A DNA stretch of 15,537 nt from Elusimicrobiota bacterium (GTDB lineage: Bacteria > Elusimicrobiota > Elusimicrobia > Elusimicrobiales > Elusimicrobiaceae): positions 1-15,537 of the forward strand of contig JAEXBW010000107.1 in the NCBI GenBank assembly GCA_023393825.1, given 5' to 3'. The notes beneath the pieces are model-generated. The model searched no databases. It was not told the origin of the DNA and worked only from the letters and a program-made list of their open reading frames with translations. Positions 7,355 through 14,864 of the stretch are shown piece after piece; the stretch's first letter is position 1; each line of letters starts with the position of its first letter. The position numbers and the translations under genes were made by a program.

Positions 7355-8191
7355 AAAATAAAGTCCGCCATAATATACCTTAACCGCACCAAAGAGCAAA
7401 ACGGCAAACTTTGCGCCGCTTTGGAAAAAACTCTTGACGCCTTTGGCATACAACATTATGTGGCGGATTATAAAAGCACACGCGGCGAAATTAAAAAAGG
7501 TACGGATTTAGCAATATGCCTTGGCGGCGACGGAACGCTGCTTAGGGCCGCGCGCGCGGCTGCGGGCAAAGACGTAAAAATTATAGGCATTAACAGCGGC
7601 AGCCTTGGCTTTTTATCTTCGTCGGAAGTGACAAACAATTTTACAAATATAATAGAAACAATTTTAAAGGGTAAAACCCAAAAGCAGAAAAGAATGCTTT
7701 TGGATGTTACTTTAACGCGCAACGGCAAAGTTGCCTTTAAAGACTGCGCGCTTAATGAATGTGTTATAAAAACCTGTCAGGCAAGGGCGGTAACCCTAAG
7801 CGCAAGTTACGCGGGGGAAGAGATAAAAGAATTTTTTGGCGACGGGCTTATAATATCAACGCCCACGGGTTCCACGGCCTATAACTTAGCCGCAGGCGGC
7901 CCTATCGCCTACCCTACCCTAGACGCTTTTATTTTAACGCCTATCTGCCCCCATACTTTGGCGCAAAGGCCTTTGGTTTTACCCGCCGATAAACCTTTAA
8001 CCATAGAAATATCCCCAAAAAAACCTGACATTGCCCTTGTATTAAGCCTTGACGGGCAAATAAATTTTACGCCAAATTACGGCGACACCCTTACCATAAC
8101 CAAAAATAAAGGAAGCGTTTGTATTCTTTACCCTAAAGAATATGGCTTTTTTAATACTCTTACGGCAAAACTTAAGTGGGGCAGCAGATAA
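7352..8191 (+). CDS. nadK: NAD kinase
   Basis: Phosphorylates NAD to NADP, the only route to cellular NADP. The 279 aa carry all main family motifs: GGDGTLLRAAR (GGDGT at 58-62, with the catalytic Asp60), NSGSLGFL, DGLIISTPTGSTAY (TPTGSTAY at 170-177), AAGGPI and PHTLAQRPLVLP. The start MKIKSAIIYLNR fits the family. The nearest AAGGA is 23 nt upstream, too far to act as a ribosome binding site. The stop overlaps recN by one base (TAATG). NAD kinase directly before recN is a common arrangement in several bacterial phyla. Confidence 0.96.
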   Translation: MKIKSAIIYLNRTKEQNGKLCAALEKTLDAFGIQHYVADYKSTRGEIKKGTDLAICLGGDGTLLRAARAAAGKDVKIIGINSGSLGFLSSSEVTNNFTNIIETILKGKTQKQKRMLLDVTLTRNGKVAFKDCALNECVIKTCQARAVTLSASYAGEEIKEFFGDGLIISTPTGSTAYNLAAGGPIAYPTLDAFILTPICPHTLAQRPLVLPADKPLTIEISPKKPDIALVLSLDGQINFTPNYGDTLTITKNKGSVCILYPKEYGFFNTLTAKLKWGSR

Positions 8192-9846
8192 TGTTAAAAA
8201 GCATCGCTATAAAAGACTTCGCCATAATATCCTCCTTAGAATTGGAACTTAAAGAAGGCCTTAATATTTTTACGGGGGAAACGGGCGCGGGTAAATCAAT
8301 AGTAATTGAGGCGCTCGGCTTTGCCGCAGGCGGCAGGGGCGACAGCGGGCTTATCCGCCACGGCGCGCAAAAAATGAGCGTTAGCGCGGTATTTTATTCC
8401 GACGCGCTTCCAAAAAATTTAAAGCAAAAATACAATATAACACAAGATACCTTTACCGTAAGAAGAGAGTTGGACAATAAAGGCAAAACCCGCGCGAGCG
8501 TAAACAATACCGCAGTTTTGGTGGCGGATTTGGCGCAACTGGGCGAGGCTTTGATAGATTTTCACGGGCAGCACGAGCATCAAACATTGTTTAAAAAAGA
8601 AGCGCATTTAGATATTTTGGACTCTTTTGCGGGCAATCAAGCAGAGCTTAAAGCCGTTGAAGAAGCTTGGCAAAAAACGCAGGAACTTAAGGCCAAGATA
8701 GACGCTTTAAAAATGTCCGCCGCCGATAAAGAAAGAACTTTAGATTTATATAAATACCAACTGCAGGAAATAGAAAAGCTTGATATTAAGGCTGGCGAAG
8801 ATGCGGAAATTGAAGCAGTTTTGCCAAAGCTTAAAAACGCGGGGAAGTTAAAAGAACTTTCCGAACAAGCTTACGCTATTTTGAGCGAGATTGAAGGCTC
8901 CGCCTGCGAACTGCTTGCAAAAGCGGCAGATTTAACCGCCGATATGGCGCAGGAAGATGCGGCAATGGCGTCTGCCGCGGAAGAGTTAGCCTCTGCCCGC
9001 GCGGCCGTGCAGGATATAGCGCAAACACTTTCCTCCTACAAAGATAATATAGATATAGACCCGCAGGCTTTGGACGATATGCTATCGCGCCAAGAAAAAT
9101 TAAGAAAAATTAAACTTAAATACGGCCCCGCCTTGGAAGATGTTTTAGCCTTTGCCCAAACACTTAAAACCCGTATAGCGGACCTTGAAAGCGGCGAGCA
9201 AAATATAGATAAATTTGAAGCAGCCCTTGAAATTGCCCTTAAAAAACTTCTATCCTTAAGTGAGGGGCTGCATAATAAGCGCGCTAAAGCCGCGCAAGAG
9301 TTAAGCAAAGAAGTTGTAAAAGAAATTGCACCCTTAGGTTTTGAGCAGGTACGTTTTGAAGTAAGCCTTGAACAAACCACGCAACCCGGCCCGAAAGGAA
9401 CGGACAGCGCGGAGTTTTTGTTCTCTTCCAACCCGGGACAAGGGTTAAGACCGTTGCGCAGTATTGCCAGCGGGGGGGAAATTTCAAGATTGATGCTTGG
9501 TCTTAAAACAGTGCTTGCGGGCGGAACACCCTTAATGGTGTTTGACGAGATTGACGCGGGCATTAGCGGACACACGGGAAAACTGGTGGGCCGCAAGCTT
9601 AAAAAAGTAAGTTTTGGCAGGCAGGTTTTGTGTGTGACCCACTTAGCGCAGGTAGCCGTTTTTGCCGACAGACACTTTACGGTTGAAAAAATTGTAGGCA
9701 ATAACAGTACCGAAGTTAAAGTAAACTTGCTTGAAGATGTTGATAAAGTACGCGAAATTGCTAGAATGATAGGTAGCAGCCGTACCGCCTCGGCAGGGTA
9801 TAAACACGCGCAAGACCTGCTGAGCGAGGCGCAAAGTCAGATTTAA
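8191..9846 (+). CDS. recN: DNA repair protein RecN
   Basis: SMC-like ATPase that helps gather and repair DNA double-strand breaks. The 551 aa have split ATPase halves around a coiled coil: Walker A GETGAGKS (29-36), FHGQHEHQTLF (the RecN-specific Q-loop region), a long helical middle (about 145-375), the ABC signature SGGEISRLMLGLK (from 427) and Walker B LMVFDEIDAGISG (Asp452-Glu453). VTHLAQVA follows as the switch His region. I chose the ATG at 8191, which shares a base with the nadK stop and gives the family-like start MLKSIAIKDFAII. An in-frame GTG at 8176 would add five residues inside nadK. Confidence 0.96.
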   Translation: MLKSIAIKDFAIISSLELELKEGLNIFTGETGAGKSIVIEALGFAAGGRGDSGLIRHGAQKMSVSAVFYSDALPKNLKQKYNITQDTFTVRRELDNKGKTRASVNNTAVLVADLAQLGEALIDFHGQHEHQTLFKKEAHLDILDSFAGNQAELKAVEEAWQKTQELKAKIDALKMSAADKERTLDLYKYQLQEIEKLDIKAGEDAEIEAVLPKLKNAGKLKELSEQAYAILSEIEGSACELLAKAADLTADMAQEDAAMASAAEELASARAAVQDIAQTLSSYKDNIDIDPQALDDMLSRQEKLRKIKLKYGPALEDVLAFAQTLKTRIADLESGEQNIDKFEAALEIALKKLLSLSEGLHNKRAKAAQELSKEVVKEIAPLGFEQVRFEVSLEQTTQPGPKGTDSAEFLFSSNPGQGLRPLRSIASGGEISRLMLGLKTVLAGGTPLMVFDEIDAGISGHTGKLVGRKLKKVSFGRQVLCVTHLAQVAVFADRHFTVEKIVGNNSTEVKVNLLEDVDKVREIARMIGSSRTASAGYKHAQDLLSEAQSQI

Positions 9847-9863
9847 ATTAAAAGGAGATTAAT

Positions 9864-10196
9864 ATGGCTGAACAGGAAATAAAAGAAACGGTAGCAGAAG
9901 AAAAGGAAGCCTGCTGCACAAAACACAAATGCAAAATTATGCACAAGCTTTTTGGGCTTAAAGGGCTTGCCGTTATCTATAAAGCTTTAAGCATCTTTGT
10001 TATTTTGTACTTAGTTTACTTAATAAGCATGGTTTGGTTTTTGTCTTTCCAGGCCGAAGATGCCGATAAAGCCGCTTCCGCTATGCTTACCTTGCAGCTT
10101 GTTCTTACTTACAGCTTTTACGCTCTGGTTCTTCTTACAATATCCAGAGTGCTTAAAACCCTTAAGAAGATTAAACACGCGGTAGAGCATAAATAA
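9864..10196 (+). CDS. Small two-helix membrane protein of unknown function
   Basis: A 110-aa protein with an acidic N-terminus, then a Cys/His cluster CCTKHKC (Cys17, Cys18, His21, Cys23). Two predicted membrane helices follow (about 36-61 and 74-95), with a short polar loop EDADKAAS between them and a basic C-terminal tail. I do not recognise the family. The Cys/His cluster could bind a metal, but nothing in the sequence proves this. The start is secure: AAGGAG lies 7-9 nt upstream of the ATG. The gene begins 17 nt after recN and ends before a strong terminator, so it is probably the last gene of a nadK-recN transcript. Confidence 0.82.
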   Translation: MAEQEIKETVAEEKEACCTKHKCKIMHKLFGLKGLAVIYKALSIFVILYLVYLISMVWFLSFQAEDADKAASAMLTLQLVLTYSFYALVLLTISRVLKTLKKIKHAVEHK

Positions 10197-10210
10197 ATCT
10201 GTTTTAACTG

Positions 10211-10251
10211 TGCGGCGGCAAACTTTAATATTGTTTTGCCGCCGCATTTTT
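10211..10251 (+). terminator. Strong intrinsic terminator of the nadK-recN operon
   Basis: Perfect 12-bp arms (10211-10222 and 10235-10246, TGCGGCGGCAAA / TTTGCCGCCGCA) enclose a 12-nt loop and are followed by TTTTT. The terminator starts 15 nt after the small membrane protein gene. Confidence 0.93.
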
Positions 10252-10292
10252 AGCTTTTATAACTTTATATCCGCCCTTAACAAGAAGATACA

Positions 10293-11570
10293 ATGAAAAA
10301 ATTTTTATTATTTATATTTTTAGCTGCAACCCTTACCCCCAACGCCTACTGCGAAGCCATTAAACTTAAAAACGGAATGATAATAAACGGCTCCATAGTA
10401 GGGCAGACGGAATATATCCTTAACGTACAAACTTCTTACGGCGCAATAACAATAAACCAGCGCGAAGTGGAAAAAATTATGCCCGACCTTCACCGCGTAA
10501 TACTAAAAGGCGGAGGGGAATTTATTGGCACGGTGCTGGATTTAGACCAATTTAACCTTTCCCTTAAAACCGATAACGGCGTTGTAAATATAGACGTAGC
10601 GCAAATAGCCTCTATGGAAGTTTACGACTATAACGAAGCCGAAAAACAAAAACAATATGTAGAAAAAAAGGCCGAACTTGAACAGCAGGCCGTATCTGCC
10701 GTAACTTCTCAGGGAGTAGCTGCCACAGCTATGGAAACCAAGACAGCCGCGGCGGAAGCTGGCAGCAGTATATCGCAAGGCGGGCTGGCTTTTGACTCTG
10801 ATTTAGAAACTGTTTTCCCCTCCAAGCCCGAGGTGGTAGAACCCAGCTATGTATACAATTACCGCGTGCATAACAACGAAGACAAACCCGCGGCGGAAGA
10901 AAAAATTGAACCGCTCCCAGGCGAAGCCGCCGCTAAAGAAGAAATTACCGCGGAAGAGCAAATAAAACAAAAAGATATCGGCAAGAATTACTTTGGGCTT
11001 AACGCTGGCATGCTAAATACTCCTTTAAGTTTGGATTTATCCGCCTTTGGCGGCAAGGCTGACGCGGACGTGGGCGGAAGCAATGTGTCCTTCGGTTTTA
11101 CATATATGCGCCGCCTTAGCCAAAGGTTCTGGCTTGGCGGAAATTTACTGTTCGGCTTTGTACCCAAAACACATTTTAACGGACTTACCGTGGACGGACA
11201 AACAGATGTCGCGATGAAAACATCGGGGCAAATTTATGAGGTTAATTTACTTTCCAACTTTTATATTAACCCCAAGAGCAAAACAAGGGTTTACCTTACG
11301 GGCGGGGCGGGATATTCCATTTTAAGCTTAGACGGTAATACTGCCTATTTCTCTACCCCGGGAGATCCAAACACTTTAACAAGCGGTAAAGATGTTTCCT
11401 TTTCCTCCTCTTCGCCCAGCGTGCTTTTGGGCATAGGCGTTGAGCGCACGATACAGGATATTAACATAGGCCTTGAGGTGAGAGGAAAATATACCTCCTA
11501 CCAAAAAGAACTAAAGGAAAGTTCCAACACAAGTATCTTTGCATCTATTAAAGTCAGCTGGTTCTTTTAA
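10293..11570 (+). CDS. Outer-membrane beta-barrel protein with two N-terminal SH3/Sm-like repeats
   Basis: A 425-aa protein with a signal peptide (hydrophobic 4-15, likely cleaved near residue 20). Two tandem copies of a small beta-rich unit follow, at about 22-63 (IKLKNGMIINGSIV..YGAITINQREVEKI) and 69-110 (VILKGGGEFIGTVL..NGVVNIDVAQIASM). These match the general pattern of short Sm/SH3-like domains. Residues about 113-228 are charged, Ala/Glu-rich and probably helical or disordered. From about 229 to the end, alternating strands with GLNAG, SFGFTYMRR, YLTGGAGYS and LLGIGVERT, plus the terminal Phe (VSWFF), look like an eight-strand-class outer-membrane barrel. AAGAAG lies just upstream of the ATG. 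The stop overlaps the next gene (TAATG). Function is unknown. Confidence 0.78.
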   Translation: MKKFLLFIFLAATLTPNAYCEAIKLKNGMIINGSIVGQTEYILNVQTSYGAITINQREVEKIMPDLHRVILKGGGEFIGTVLDLDQFNLSLKTDNGVVNIDVAQIASMEVYDYNEAEKQKQYVEKKAELEQQAVSAVTSQGVAATAMETKTAAAEAGSSISQGGLAFDSDLETVFPSKPEVVEPSYVYNYRVHNNEDKPAAEEKIEPLPGEAAAKEEITAEEQIKQKDIGKNYFGLNAGMLNTPLSLDLSAFGGKADADVGGSNVSFGFTYMRRLSQRFWLGGNLLFGFVPKTHFNGLTVDGQTDVAMKTSGQIYEVNLLSNFYINPKSKTRVYLTGGAGYSILSLDGNTAYFSTPGDPNTLTSGKDVSFSSSSPSVLLGIGVERTIQDINIGLEVRGKYTSYQKELKESSNTSIFASIKVSWFF

Positions 11571-12673
11571 TGAAAATTCTTATAATGCCCAACTCGCTTA
11601 AAGGCAGCTTGAGCGCGGGGGATTTTTGCAAATATGCCGCCAAGGCCTCGGGCAAAAAAAACACTTTTGAGTTTTTGCCTGTTTCCGACGGCGGAGATGG
11701 TATTTTAGATGTTTTTGCCGCCGCCTATCCCAAAGCAAAAAAACATAGCGTTGTTGTTATTGACGCGGTTTACACAATTCGCAAAGCGCCTTACCTTATT
11801 TTACCAGACGGAAAAACCTGCATTATAGAAACCGCAAAAATATGCGGCTTGGGATATTTAAAAAAAGAACAGCTTAACCCGCTTGGCGCGACGTCGTTTG
11901 GCGTGGGGCAAGTTATACAAGCCGCAATAAAACGCGGCGCAAAAATATTTTATATCGGGCTTGGCGGCGTGGCCTGTAATGATTGCGGCGCGGGTATGGC
12001 GGCAGCATTAGGCTACGAATTATATGACGCTGAGGGCGAGCAAATCCCGCTGGGTGCAAAAGCGCTTTTGGATTTACGCGCTATCGGCAAAACGCCAGCC
12101 ATATTAAAAGGCATAAAATTTATAGGTTTAAGCGATGTTACCAACCCGCTTTTGGGCAAGAACGGCTCCGCACAGGTTTATGGCCCGCAAAAGGGCGCAA
12201 ATCCCGCGCAGGTAAAGATTTTAGAGCAGGCGCTAATCAACTGTTGCACTGTTGTTAAAAAGGCTTTAAAACGCAATATAAACAAACCGCGCTGCGGCGC
12301 TGCGGGCGCGATAGCGGCAGGGCTGCACGGCTTTTTGGGCGCAGAGCTGGAGGACGGCGGAACTTTTATCTTAAATAAATTAAACGCGGCTGAAAAAATT
12401 AAAAAATGCGATATTGTTATAACTGCGGAAGGCAAATTGGACGCGCAAACATTTTACGGCAAAGCGCCGCTGGCAGTTTGTAAGTTGGCAAAAAAATATA
12501 AAAAACCCGTCGTTTTTATTTGCGGAGTTAATGAGATTAAAGATTTTTCTCTTCTAAAAAAACACAATATAGTAAAAGTTATAGAGCTTGCTGATTTTGC
12601 GGGCGGCGCGGAAGAATCTTTTAAAAACGCCGCAAAATATATCCCCGCCGCAATAAAAGAATCTATTAAGTAA
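11570..12673 (+). CDS. Glycerate kinase (GarK/GlxK family)
   Basis: A 367-aa enzyme of the two-domain glycerate kinase family, which phosphorylates glycerate to a phosphoglycerate that enters glycolysis. Visible family blocks are MPNSLKGSLSA (usual form APDSFKGSLSA), SDGGDGILD, GLGGVACNDCGAGMAAALG, DVTNPLLG, YGPQKGA, GAAGAIAAGL..FLGAEL and TAEGKLDAQT..GKAP near the C-terminus. Two blocks deviate from the most common text (GGSATND reads GGVACND, and TGEG reads TAEG), but the overall match is clear. Which glycerate carbon is phosphorylated cannot be told from sequence alone. The ATG shares a base with the stop of the barrel-protein gene. No terminator with a T-run follows; a long inverted repeat lies 92 nt downstream. 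Confidence 0.9.
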   Translation: MKILIMPNSLKGSLSAGDFCKYAAKASGKKNTFEFLPVSDGGDGILDVFAAAYPKAKKHSVVVIDAVYTIRKAPYLILPDGKTCIIETAKICGLGYLKKEQLNPLGATSFGVGQVIQAAIKRGAKIFYIGLGGVACNDCGAGMAAALGYELYDAEGEQIPLGAKALLDLRAIGKTPAILKGIKFIGLSDVTNPLLGKNGSAQVYGPQKGANPAQVKILEQALINCCTVVKKALKRNINKPRCGAAGAIAAGLHGFLGAELEDGGTFILNKLNAAEKIKKCDIVITAEGKLDAQTFYGKAPLAVCKLAKKYKKPVVFICGVNEIKDFSLLKKHNIVKVIELADFAGGAEESFKNAAKYIPAAIKESIK

Positions 12674-12764
12674 CTCCGTTTTCCTCTTCCTTTTTGTTGG
12701 CGCAATTCTTACTCCAACTATTTTTTTATCCTCCTTCTTATATCCTGTATCTTTTTAGCCCCCC
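12674..12764. other. Pyrimidine-rich intergenic tract
   Basis: About 90 bases, roughly three quarters C or T on the plus strand, between the glycerate kinase stop and the long inverted repeat. It contains no open reading frame of note. On the minus strand it is purine-rich and includes GAAGGAGGAT (12737-12728), but no start codon with an open frame follows. A C-rich, G-poor unstructured RNA after a stop codon would fit Rho-dependent termination of the glycerate kinase transcript; that is inference. Confidence 0.4.
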
Positions 12765-12947
12765 GCTTGGAGGTTTTTGGGCGATTTGCGGGGCTTGTGA
12801 AATTTGAGATTTTTTATATTACAACAGCGCGGATTGTTTGAGCGGAAAAGAGAGGGTTTTACCTTAAGGCTTTTCTCTTTTACGCGAGTTGCCGCGCGGG
12901 CATAAAAAATAAATTTCACTCCGCCATGAGCCTAAAAACCTCCAAGC
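12765..12947. repeat. Long imperfect inverted repeat (about 183 nt), MITE-like or structured-RNA candidate
   Basis: Collinear arms pair in order: 12765-12782 with 12930-12947 (18 bp, one G·T), 12788-12793 with 12919-12924 (6, one G·T), 12798-12805 with 12911-12918 (8), 12809-12817 with 12902-12910 (9), 12827-12832 with 12892-12897 (6), 12842-12844 with 12883-12885 (3), and 12846-12853 with 12874-12881 (8). That is 58 pairs with small bulges and a 20-nt loop. Both imperfect pairs are G·U only in a plus-strand RNA. No T-run follows on either strand, so it is not a simple terminator. No coding sequence or clear target-site duplication is visible. It may be a miniature transposable element or a large RNA hairpin. 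Confidence 0.65.
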
Positions 12948-12993
12948 AAAAAATAAATCTAAATATAATTATTGCCGTTAAAACTTTGCAAAC

Positions 12994-13027
12994 AAAAACC
13001 CCCGCTCCATACGGAACGGGGGTTTGT
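12994..13027 (-). terminator. Intrinsic terminator of the secE-nusG-rplK-rplA operon
   Basis: The arms AAACCCCCG (12996-13004) and CGGGGGTTT (13017-13025) have an inner TCC/GGA pairing around ATAC. On the minus strand the stem is followed by TTTTTGTTTG. It lies 16 nt downstream of the rplA stop. The opposite strand also has a short T-rich tail, so it may also act weakly on plus-strand transcripts. Confidence 0.9.
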
Positions 13028-13042
13028 TGCAAAAGAGTTTAC

Positions 13043-13729
13043 TTATGCGGCTATTTTATTTGTGTCTACATGTAAACCCGGGCCCATTGTGGAGGATACA
13101 GAGATTGTTCTCATATATACGCCTTTAGAGGTTGAGGGTTTTACTTTAGCAATGACGTCCAAAACAGCTTTTGCGTTTTCATACAGTTTTTCCGCTTGGA
13201 AGGAAGCCTTGCCCACGGGAACGTGGACAATACCGTAAGCGTCTGCCTTGAACTCGATTCTGCCTGCTTTAAGTTCTTTTACCGTCTGAGCGACGTCAAA
13301 AGTAACTGTGCCTGCTTTCGGGTTTGGCATTAAGCCGCGGGGGCCTAATATTTTGGCAGCTTTTGCAAGATCCTTCATGGTGTCGGGGGTGGCGACGAGA
13401 ACGTCAAAGTCAATTTTGCCTTTAACGATTTCTTCAATAAAGTCGTCTCCGCCTACCATATCGGCGCCTGCTTTTTGCGCTTCCTGTGCTTTTTCGCCTT
13501 TGGCGATAACACCCACGCGTTTGGTTTTGCCCGTACCGTTGGGAAGAACGACCATCGTTCTTACCTGTTGTTCGGACTTTTTGGTATCAATACCCAAGCG
13601 GACGTGCAGTTCTACTGTTTCGTCAAACTTGGCTTTTGCGTGGTCTTTGCACAGAGTTAAGGCTTCTTTAAGGGAATATAACGCGCCCTGTTTCAAAGTT
13701 TTTTTTGATGCTTCAATTCTTTTTCCCAT
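13043..13729 (-). CDS. rplA: 50S ribosomal protein L1
   Basis: Protein of the L1 stalk of the large subunit; in many bacteria it also represses its own operon by binding the mRNA. The 228 aa match L1 along the whole length, including the N-terminal KFDETVELHVRLGID, the region RTMVVLPNGTGK, the signature block ILGPRGLMPNPKAGTVT, and the C-terminal YMRTISVSSTMGPGLHVD. The ATG at 13729 has AAGGAG 7 nt upstream. It follows rplK after 51 nt and is the last gene before the operon terminator. Confidence 0.98.
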   Translation of the reverse strand: MGKRIEASKKTLKQGALYSLKEALTLCKDHAKAKFDETVELHVRLGIDTKKSEQQVRTMVVLPNGTGKTKRVGVIAKGEKAQEAQKAGADMVGGDDFIEEIVKGKIDFDVLVATPDTMKDLAKAAKILGPRGLMPNPKAGTVTFDVAQTVKELKAGRIEFKADAYGIVHVPVGKASFQAEKLYENAKAVLDVIAKVKPSTSKGVYMRTISVSSTMGPGLHVDTNKIAA

Positions 13730-13750
13730 CTATTGCTCCTTAAGGTTAGC

Positions 13751-13766
13751 GGACGGATTAACGTCC
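13751..13766 (-). promoter_or_regulatory. Short hairpin in the rplK-rplA spacer
   Basis: GGACG (13751-13755) and CGTCC (13762-13766) form a 5-bp stem with a 6-nt loop, 10-20 nt before the rplA Shine-Dalgarno. It could tune rplA translation or mRNA stability. It is short, and I cannot show that it is functional. Confidence 0.3.
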
Positions 13767-13780
13767 TCCCTTTTCAATCT

Positions 13781-14215
13781 TTATTTTATTATGTCTACGC
13801 CCATGCTTCTGGCTGTGCCTTTTACCATTTCGGCAGCTTGCTTAACGTCGGTGGTGTTTAAATCGGGCAGTTTTTCCGCGGCGATTTCTTCGCACTGTTT
13901 CTGTGTAAGCTTGCCTACTTTTTCCTTATGAGGTACGCCTGAACCTTTCTTAAGGCCAAGCTTCTTTACGATAAGTACCGCCATAGGAGGCATCTTGGTG
14001 ATAAAGGTGAAAGATCTGTCTTCAAATACTGTGATGACGACAGGTATCTTGATACCTTTTTCTAACTTTGCTGTTTTGGCATTAAACTGTTTGCAAAATT
14101 CCATGATGTTTACGCCGTGCTGACCCAATGCGGGACCGACGGGTGGTGCGGGGTTTGCCGCGCCTGCAGGAATTTGCAGTTTAATGTATCCTTTAATCTT
14201 TTTCTCTTTTGCCAT
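13781..14215 (-). CDS. rplK: 50S ribosomal protein L11
   Basis: L11 forms the GTPase-associated centre with 23S rRNA and L10/L12. The 144 aa are a typical length. Family landmarks are KLQIPAGAANPAPPVGPALG and GVNIMEFCKQFNA at the N-terminus, the TKMPPMAVLIVKK linker, and the C-terminal RNA-binding domain ending in GTARSMGVDI. Pro-rich APPVGPALG is the thiostrepton-contact helix region. The ATG at 14215 has GGAG about 11 nt upstream. The gene lies 57 nt after nusG, with a hairpin in the spacer. Confidence 0.98.
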   Translation of the reverse strand: MAKEKKIKGYIKLQIPAGAANPAPPVGPALGQHGVNIMEFCKQFNAKTAKLEKGIKIPVVITVFEDRSFTFITKMPPMAVLIVKKLGLKKGSGVPHKEKVGKLTQKQCEEIAAEKLPDLNTTDVKQAAEMVKGTARSMGVDIIK

Positions 14216-14236
14216 TTTTTGTTTACTCCTTAAATC

Positions 14237-14262
14237 CCTTGCCTTAATAACTTAAGACAAGG
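14237..14262 (-). promoter_or_regulatory. Hairpin in the nusG-rplK spacer, candidate autoregulatory site
   Basis: On the minus strand CCTTGTCTTAA pairs with TTAAGGCAAGG (arms 14262-14252 and 14247-14237), giving 11 bp with one G·U and the 4-nt loop GTTA. The wobble pair is only compatible with the minus-strand RNA, the one transcribed. GGGA follows directly, just before the rplK Shine-Dalgarno. In other bacteria L1 represses the rplK-rplA message by binding near the rplK start, so this hairpin is a plausible L1 target, not a proven one. Confidence 0.45.
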
Positions 14263-14272
14263 TACTACAAAA

Positions 14273-14860
14273 CTAGTTAATCTTTTCCACCTGGAGGTAA
14301 TCAAGCTCCACGGGGGTTGCTCTGTCGAACACCGTAACCATAACTTTAAGTTTATTTTTGGTTTCGTTGACTTCTTCTATCACGCCCACGAAGTGCTTAA
14401 ACGCGCCTTCGGTAATGCGTACCTGTTCGCCGTGGCTAAACTGTACTGCGTGTTTGGGTTTGCCGTCCGTAACGGTTGTAAGTTCCACAATGCCCGATAT
14501 TTCTTCAGCCGGGAGAGGAACCGGATTAGGGTCGCCCAGAAAGCCTGTAACGCCGGTTATATTTCTGATAAACCAGTAAGACTGGCTGGAGAGTATCATT
14601 TCTACCAGAATATAGCCGGGGAAAAATTTGCGTTTTCTTAAAGTTTTTTTGTTTTGTTTGACTTCTACAACTTCTTCGGTAGGGACTAAAACGTTAAAAA
14701 CTCTTTCGCCGAAATTTTGAACTTTTATCTGGGTTAAAATCTTTTCTTTTACTTTGTCTTCATGCCCTGTTTGGGTATGGACTACGTACCAGTGTTTTTC
14801 CTGAGCGGTTTCCTGCGCGGGGATATCCTGGGTCGCGGCTGTCTGTAATTCTTCTGTCAT
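14273..14860 (-). CDS. nusG: Transcription termination/antitermination factor NusG
   Basis: Binds RNA polymerase and couples it to ribosomes or Rho. The 195 aa contain an acidic N-terminal extension (1-20), the NGN domain (WYVVHTQTGHEDKV.., VPTEEVVEV, FFPGYILVEM, ITGVTGFLG) and the C-terminal KOW domain (GEQVRITEGAFKHFVGVIEEV..RATPVELDYLQVEKI). I chose the ATG at 14860, 4 nt after the secE stop, because GGGAGG within the end of secE lies about 10 nt upstream. An in-frame start at 14908 would overlap secE by 44 nt and add a sequence unlike the family. Confidence 0.97.
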   Translation of the reverse strand: MTEELQTAATQDIPAQETAQEKHWYVVHTQTGHEDKVKEKILTQIKVQNFGERVFNVLVPTEEVVEVKQNKKTLRKRKFFPGYILVEMILSSQSYWFIRNITGVTGFLGDPNPVPLPAEEISGIVELTTVTDGKPKHAVQFSHGEQVRITEGAFKHFVGVIEEVNETKNKLKVMVTVFDRATPVELDYLQVEKIN

Positions 14861-14864
14861 AAAA

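Noticed and set aside
9036..9701. A 221-codon open frame antisense to recN
   Set aside because: It mirrors recN codons, is Ser/Pro/Cys-rich, shows no domain and has no ribosome binding site.
12728..12737. Perfect Shine-Dalgarno-like GAAGGAGGAT on the minus strand
   Set aside because: The only nearby start (TTG) reaches a stop after two codons; no small gene can be supported.
12765..12947. Long inverted repeat as a large intrinsic terminator
   Set aside because: Neither strand has a T-run after the outer arm; the plus side is followed by A-rich sequence.
13308..13931. A 207-codon plus-strand open frame across rplA and rplK
   Set aside because: It is the shadow of two certain ribosomal protein genes on the other strand and has no family character.
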